This document shows positions 58,549-64,000 of a stretch of DNA of 64,000 nt, piece by piece. The stretch is taken from the NCBI GenBank assembly GCA_905182985.1, contig CAJJDN010000018.1, positions 1-64,000 on the forward strand. The letters are read 5' to 3'. Position numbers and translations under genes: made by a program. The stretch comes from Paramecium sonneborni. Taxonomy: Eukaryota > Ciliophora > Oligohymenophorea > Peniculida > Parameciidae. The notes beneath the pieces were generated by a model, which did no database searches, was not told the origin of the DNA, and saw only the letters and a program-made list of their open reading frames with translations. Position 1 is the first letter of the stretch. Each line of letters opens with the position of its first letter.

Positions 58549-61217
58549 TCATTTGTTTTCTATCATAACAGGAGAAGGCCAAAATTTATTTTTATAAGAT
58601 TTGCTATTCTTTATACTCTCGTTTGATATTTCTGACCAATAAGTTTTAAGTTCAATTGGACCATCACCAACTTATCCATCAAATTAAAAAACTAACCAAG
58701 TAAAGTCAATTTTGTCCCTAAAAGACATTGGTACTATTATGAATTATATTTATATTTACTTGAAGGCAACCTATATTGTACAAGTGGATAATCTAATTCA
58801 TAAACATATATTGTTACAACTGGATTAGATTCTATCCAATCTTATACATTTACTACTCTTTCATCCAAAGCTTATGTTCTCTCCATAAATCTCTTAATAA
58901 AGATTAAATAAGTAAAAGGTTATATTTATTCAATAGTTAAAATTTCAATATGTTAATCCTTTTCATTTTTACTTTATAAACTCATACCTCCACAAGATTT
59001 AGAAATAGATCCAGTTAAACAAACAAAATTTTCTCCTTTGAATTGACCATACAAATCTAAATTTAAATTTTTAGATGTCCATTCTAAAGTAATCTTCATT
59101 GAATGTTTTTTCACCTCCTTAACCATTCTTACATAAATTTAAGTTTTTGGTGATAATTAAGTTAAATCAACAAGTGCACAAGCATTTTTATAACCTTATT
59201 TCTAGACTAATAAAGTATAAACTTATTTAGTAGCAACTTTATAAAAATTGAGCAATCCATCTACATCAGATTTGAATGATAAAAATGGCGATTCTACTTA
59301 TTCCATAATTTAACAAGTTGTATAGACAAACTTTCCATAGAATAATTTTCCTTCAGCATCTGAAATTGCTGAAAAATCTTCACTATTCTGAACATTTGCA
59401 GTGATTTTCAAATAAGGTACAATTTTGCTAAATTATTTTTAAAGTTAAGGATCTATGCTTAGGACTCTATTTTTTTTATCATTTTCCATTTCATAAAATT
59501 CTTATAGTATAGTGAAATCAGCTGTTTCAGGTTCATCAGAACAAAATTATAAGCATGAACCTAAAAAATGACTAACAGAAGCTAGAGAACCTTCTACAAT
59601 TATAGCATCTTATTCTGGTTTATTAGCTTTAGGAAATGCCTTTTTTATCAATTCTTCAGTTGTTAAAATTTTTAAATCACTTAGATTAATTTCATTGTTA
59701 ATTAAAAATGATCCTCCTTGGCCTAAAATACCAAGAAGTATTCTAGAATAAAAAAATAATTCTACCCAGGCTTTTTAAAATTATTTTTAGGTTAGAAATT
59801 AACTTTTGTTAACATTAAGTTAGTGGCCAGCTCACAAATGTCTGTACTTGACATTTAAGATCCAAAAGATTTTTATGGTTTGAAATATTTATATGTTGGT
59901 ACATCAAGAACTGTTAATTAATTTAAAAGTAAAGGTTTTCTATATGAAAAATTAATAAAATAATTACTCTACAACTTAATCCTATAATTATAATTGTTAA
60001 GGTGATATAGAATTATAAACAGCAATAATTCCAAAGAATAATCCAAAAAATAGTAATAACATTAATAAATCTGTGATCACATTTTATTCTTTATTACCAA
60101 GATCAAATTTAGATAACATAGCTGTATTAAATGCTTAAATAATTCCAATAGCCACAATAATGTTAATCCAAACAGTCAAATGATATAAAGGTTTATTAAT
60201 AAAATCCTTAAGTGAGTCACAACAATCCAAATTAATGCATGCTATTTAATCCATGTTAGATTCCCACATATAGGATTGATTTTCTTAAGAACATGGTAAA
60301 TAGGGCGATTATTTTTAATTTATGTATTTTTCTGAACATTTTAAAAATTATTTAACTGTCTAAACTCCAAGACTTTGTAGCGCATATCTACAACCTTTTT
60401 GTGTAGAAATGTCATTTTATAGTATTGAATATTACCTTATCATCATTCCATTAGCTGTGGCTGCAATCATCAAAGCTGTAACTACTAAAAAGGCTACAAT
60501 CAAGAAATAGTTTTAGACTCTAAAAATTAAAATTACACTTATTAAGAGTGTAGCCATTAATAAAGCAAATAATCCATATTGCATAAACAAAATGATTGTG
60601 TTATTTTGATCTAGTTAAAAGACTTGATTGTTTATTAAATAGACTAACTATTATATAAAAAGATTATTTTACGAATTTGAAATTAGTTGCTGCAAACAAC
60701 AAAAATAAAATATTCAATAAAGCTGTGAAAGCTAAAGTGAATCTGTGAATTCCATTTTATGTTTTACTAAATTATTTTGTTTTATTGATAATGTAGAGTA
60801 AGAATATCAACTTTATTACTTAAAGACCAATAAACCATAAATTTGTCAAATGAGTTTTATATTGTATGATTGTTATAATGATTCCAAGTGTGATAGCACT
60901 TATGCTTTACAATCCAAATTGTAAGATGTATGTTGTATTATTCTCTTCAGGATTACCATCTTCATCTAATTGTAGTGTGAATACAAAGTATAATGTAATA
61001 ATCAAAATGAAAAGAAGAGCGATCTAAATATGATAATTAGTATATTTACATCAAAGATTGCTAAAATAAGAAATTCAAAATTGTTATTTTTAAAATAGCC
61101 TAAAAAGGCAAAGATGACTGATAAAATTGATAATGCAATTAAGATAGGAACAGAGCATTTGATAGTTGACAATTTTTTCATAAATTTAGTATTTGAATGG
61201 GGTTGCGGTTGATCCAT
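58549..61217 (-). CDS. Polytopic membrane protein (about nine TM)
   Basis: Six exons (introns 61024-61049, 60648-60672, 59940-59967, 59743-59765, 58734-58759) give 846 aa. The N-terminal 400 residues hold about nine hydrophobic helices (e.g. VPILIALSILSVIFAFLGYF, LFALLMATLLISVILIF, YFLIVAFLVVTALMIAA, MLLLFFGLFFGIIAVYNS), with a Cys-containing loop between two of them (GCRYALQSL, PYLPCSQE, ACINLDCCDS), superficially tetraspanin-like but with too many TMs. The C-terminal 430 residues are soluble, beta-rich and Cys-containing (CELATNLMLTKVNF, SVSHFLGSCLQFCSDE, LTGSISKSCGGMSLQ). No family recognised; receptor or channel-like roles are possible. Joining all exons leaves no internal TGA. Confidence 0.7.
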
Positions 61218-61327
61218 TAAAATAAAAATAAATATAATTAACAAGAAATTGTTTATTTGGTGAGAAAATTTGATTATATAACTGCTGATGTAAATTAATA
61301 AATTTTTGATTTTAATTTAATCAATTG

Positions 61328-64000
61328 ATGAACATATTATTATTACAGTTTTCTAATTTAATACTAATAGTTGCAGGATAATACTACAGGTAATTTATTG
61401 ATTAAGAAAGCTTAGTTAGTAGAAAGACGTGGGTTGTATTGAAGAAACAATGTCAGGATGTTAAGAATTGTGTATTTTAGGAGTAGAAGATTGCAATTCT
61501 GTTACTCCGAAATGTGAGTATGGTTATTTTTTATTTACATTGGGAGCTTCAGAAACAAAGCCTCCTGAATGTGTTTAATGGTAATAGAGTTATAAATAAC
61601 ATAGTCCTTATTATCAGGTCAACATTAATTCTGACTTAGTGAATTATTGTATGGATTGTTTTGAAGATCCGTATGGTTGGGAATTCAGTAGGAAATGTAC
61701 ATATGATTATGAAGTTGGAAATGGTAAGTTAGGTGAAGGAACTTATCAGAAAGTAGTAAGAGATTATCCTGAATTATTTTTTGTTGGTAATTCAATTTCA
61801 TAGGGAATTTGGACAGGAACAATAGGAAGAATAAGATAAATGAAATACGCAGTTTATATTTGCACAGGATGCAAGGACTTTTGTAAGATTCCTGATGAAA
61901 GTACATGCTATACTCTTGGTCATGATTACTAAAAAGTAGATTTCGATAAGATTGCAGTAGAATGTGTAGAAGGATATTATATGAAGATAAATAAATGTGA
62001 AAGTTGTTCTATTAAATATTGCAGTAAATGCAGTAGTATTGTTGGTTCTGGTTAAACTGATAATTGTTTATCATGTTAAGATGGATATAGATTAAGTGAA
62101 TAGACTAAAAGTTGTATTTAGTGTACAAACAATTGTAGTATATGTTATACAGTAATTAATGGAAGCACAGAATAATAAAAATGTAGAGCTTGCAATACAG
62201 GTTATATACCTAGTTTAGATTTAAATACTTGTGAAGCATGTGATGCTAATTGTTTAAGATGTGAATATGTTTCAATAGCTAATGATGATATTAAATATCC
62301 AACTAGGTCTTTCTTAGAAATAGAATCTTCAAATTAAGACAATTATGTTAAAATTTGCAGACAATGTTAATAAAGCAATGACATTCTTAATTATGATGGT
62401 TAATAATGTGTACCATCTCAAATTAGTAATTGTGATATTGGATATTATTAAATATCTCTGAAAGCAACACCAACTTAAACGAGAAATACTATAGATCTTG
62501 ATTTTTAACCTTATAATAGAGATACAGATTCAGATCCTGTAAGCATGTGTTTATACTGTAAAACGAATTTTGTTTTGTCAGAGGCAGGCACTGCTTGTTC
62601 TGCTGTAATTGATGCTAAGAAAATAGCGAATTGCATTTCCCATTAATTTAGTGGTACTAACTATAAGTGCATTAAATGTTCAGCAGTATTATATTTGAGT
62701 TATATTTATAGGGATATTCTTTAGATACTTAATAGGGAATGTGTTTTTTAGGATGTAGTGACTAAATAGATAATTGTTCATATTGTATTTCATACGATAG
62801 TCCTTCTGATGATGTTGTCACTTACTATGATGCAAGTGGAACGTAGTAAACAGGAGATACTTAAAAAGTTTATTCCTGTTTAATTTGTGATGAAGGTTTT
62901 TATGCTGATTTCTTTTCTAATGCTTGTCTACCTTGTCAATCTTATTGTAGTTCATGTTCTCAATACAATTAAGATTATAATTTTACTAGTTTCATTTTAC
63001 AAAAAACTGTTATGGACACATTCAAAAAATCAAAATACTTAACCACTAGTCTGGAAGAACCATTTTGTTCATCATGTACCACTGGATTTTCAAAGTATGG
63101 TAATAAATGTGTTGGATGTACTAAAAATTGTGTAATTTCAAATCCAAGTAAAGTTGCTAATAATCCATTAACTTCATTATCGAATGCTTGTGAATATCAA
63201 AGTGATGGAGCTTATTGTGGATAATGTTTCAATTATCAAAGAGATAGATCTTTAAATTCAGAATTATCAGAATGTTAAACATGTCCCTATTTATGTAATG
63301 CTTGTAGGGAGAGAACTTTAGATGAACTTAATAGAGTCAATTATTATTTTTCACCTTCAAATTCTATTTTATAAAAATACAGCAGATTGTGTTATTCCTA
63401 TCATGGATATGTAGCACTTAATAAATAAGTTACATACGATACATACTTAAATATGCCAGTTGAATGTGACTATGTTTCAGGTAAAAGTAAAAAGTGTGTC
63501 TAAAATGCTAAAATTGATATAAAATTATATTGCAGTAATAGTGAGTATACCTATGCCTATGGTTAAGCTACTACTGCAGATAAACCATATATATTGAGTT
63601 TAAGTTATTTCTATTCCATGTCCTCATCATCAATTTATCCTACTAATATTACTTTGGATGGAATTGAAACTTTGACTCTCTATAAAGAACTTAATTAAAA
63701 AGTAATCAGTTCTCTTATTTTAAATATCTATTTAATTAGCTCAACTAAATTATGCAACTTTGATTCAAGTACTAATTTCATTTTTGAATTACAAAAGAAT
63801 GTCTTTTCAATTAGATAATTTTATGTAAATATCATTGGAGAAACAGACTCTACATAGGCTCCTTTAATTGTTATGTTAAATGGTTTATTAAGTATTCCAT
63901 GGTCTGATTATTTGACTATTAAAGGAATTGAAATTAAGGCTTCTACTTCTAATAGTACATATCCCTATACAGGTTTAAATATTTCTTAAAATGTAAAAAC
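61328..64000 (+). CDS. Large Cys-rich (furin/EGF-like) surface protein, partial
   Basis: ATG 61328 begins a signal peptide (MNILLLQFSNLILIVAGQYY); introns at 61390-61415 and 62699-62724; the frame is open to the window edge, so the gene is 3'-truncated (about 870 aa seen). The protein is a chain of Cys pairs in short repeats, e.g. CESCSIKYCSKCSSIV, CLSCQDGYRLSEQTKSCI, CTNNCSICYTV, CRACNTGYIPSLDLN, CLPCQSYCSSCSQYN and CTKNCVISNPS, the growth-factor-receptor/furin-like pattern expanded in Paramecium and Tetrahymena surface or leucine-rich transmembrane proteins. Past about residue 680 Cys become rarer and a beta-rich region begins. A C-terminal TM domain would be expected outside the window. 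Confidence 0.85.

Noticed and set aside
1..64000. CRISPR arrays, prokaryotic operons, phage or plasmid modules
   Set aside because: No spaced direct repeats or prokaryotic gene signals; genetic code, introns and gene content are ciliate.

Overview
The window is ciliate macronuclear DNA, almost certainly Paramecium or a very close relative. Nearly every gene is open only if TGA is the sole stop and TAA/TAG are read as glutamine. Introns are tiny (about 19-36 nt, mostly GTA...TAG), intergenic DNA is very A+T-rich, and the recognisable proteins (dynamin, eL32, SWI3-type SWIRM/SANT, VTI1-type SNARE, TMEM216-like, NEK kinase, TMEM184) fit a ciliate. Read with the standard code most of these genes break into fragments, so the coordinates here come from reading both strands by hand with the ciliate code and checking that exon lengths sum to whole codons.

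Left end (1 to about 19.9 kb). The first 10 bases could be the end of a C3A3 telomere repeat. The region is gene-poor and looks subtelomeric. It holds decayed genes (a vWA/VIT protein, WD40-like and kinase-like scraps, several unidentified ORFs with internal TGA codons), two perfect ~0.8-1 kb direct repeats that abut Ns and are probably assembly artefacts, a 400-N gap, two islands of much higher G+C, and two genes that still look intact: a truncated haemoglobin (13.96-14.36 kb) and a RING-like zinc-finger protein (16.4-17.2 kb).

Centre (20-41.8 kb). Dense genes on both strands: an ARM/HEAT-like protein and a SWI3/SMARCC-like chromatin-remodelling subunit; an acylated-looking membrane-associated protein; a two-TM sensor-like protein; an ANTH (AP180/CALM-type) endocytic adaptor; an MRH-like sorting-receptor candidate; a SANT/Myb protein; a long coiled-coil protein overlapping by 4 nt the start of a TMEM184-family protein; and a dynamin with a glutamine-rich tail.

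Right part (42-64 kb). Three paralogous secreted proteins of one family (42.2, 51.4 and 54.8 kb) are interspersed with a VTI1-like SNARE, an ankyrin protein, a frameshifted multi-pass membrane pseudogene, a TMEM216/TMEM17-like transition-zone protein next to a NEK-type kinase, a cyclin, ribosomal protein eL32, a coiled-coil gene, a Pro/Gly/Tyr-rich Cys-tail protein, an enoyl-CoA hydratase, a nine-TM protein and, running off the end, a large Cys-rich surface-type protein. Several products share cellular themes: membrane traffic (ANTH, dynamin, SNARE, MRH protein) and cilia/cell cycle (TMEM216-like, NEK, cyclin). There is no sign of an operon apart from close spacing.

Most notable: a set of introns using AAG or CAG instead of TAG as 3' splice site, candidate 16-17 nt introns, three 3n stop-less introns, and the uncharacterised three-member secreted family.
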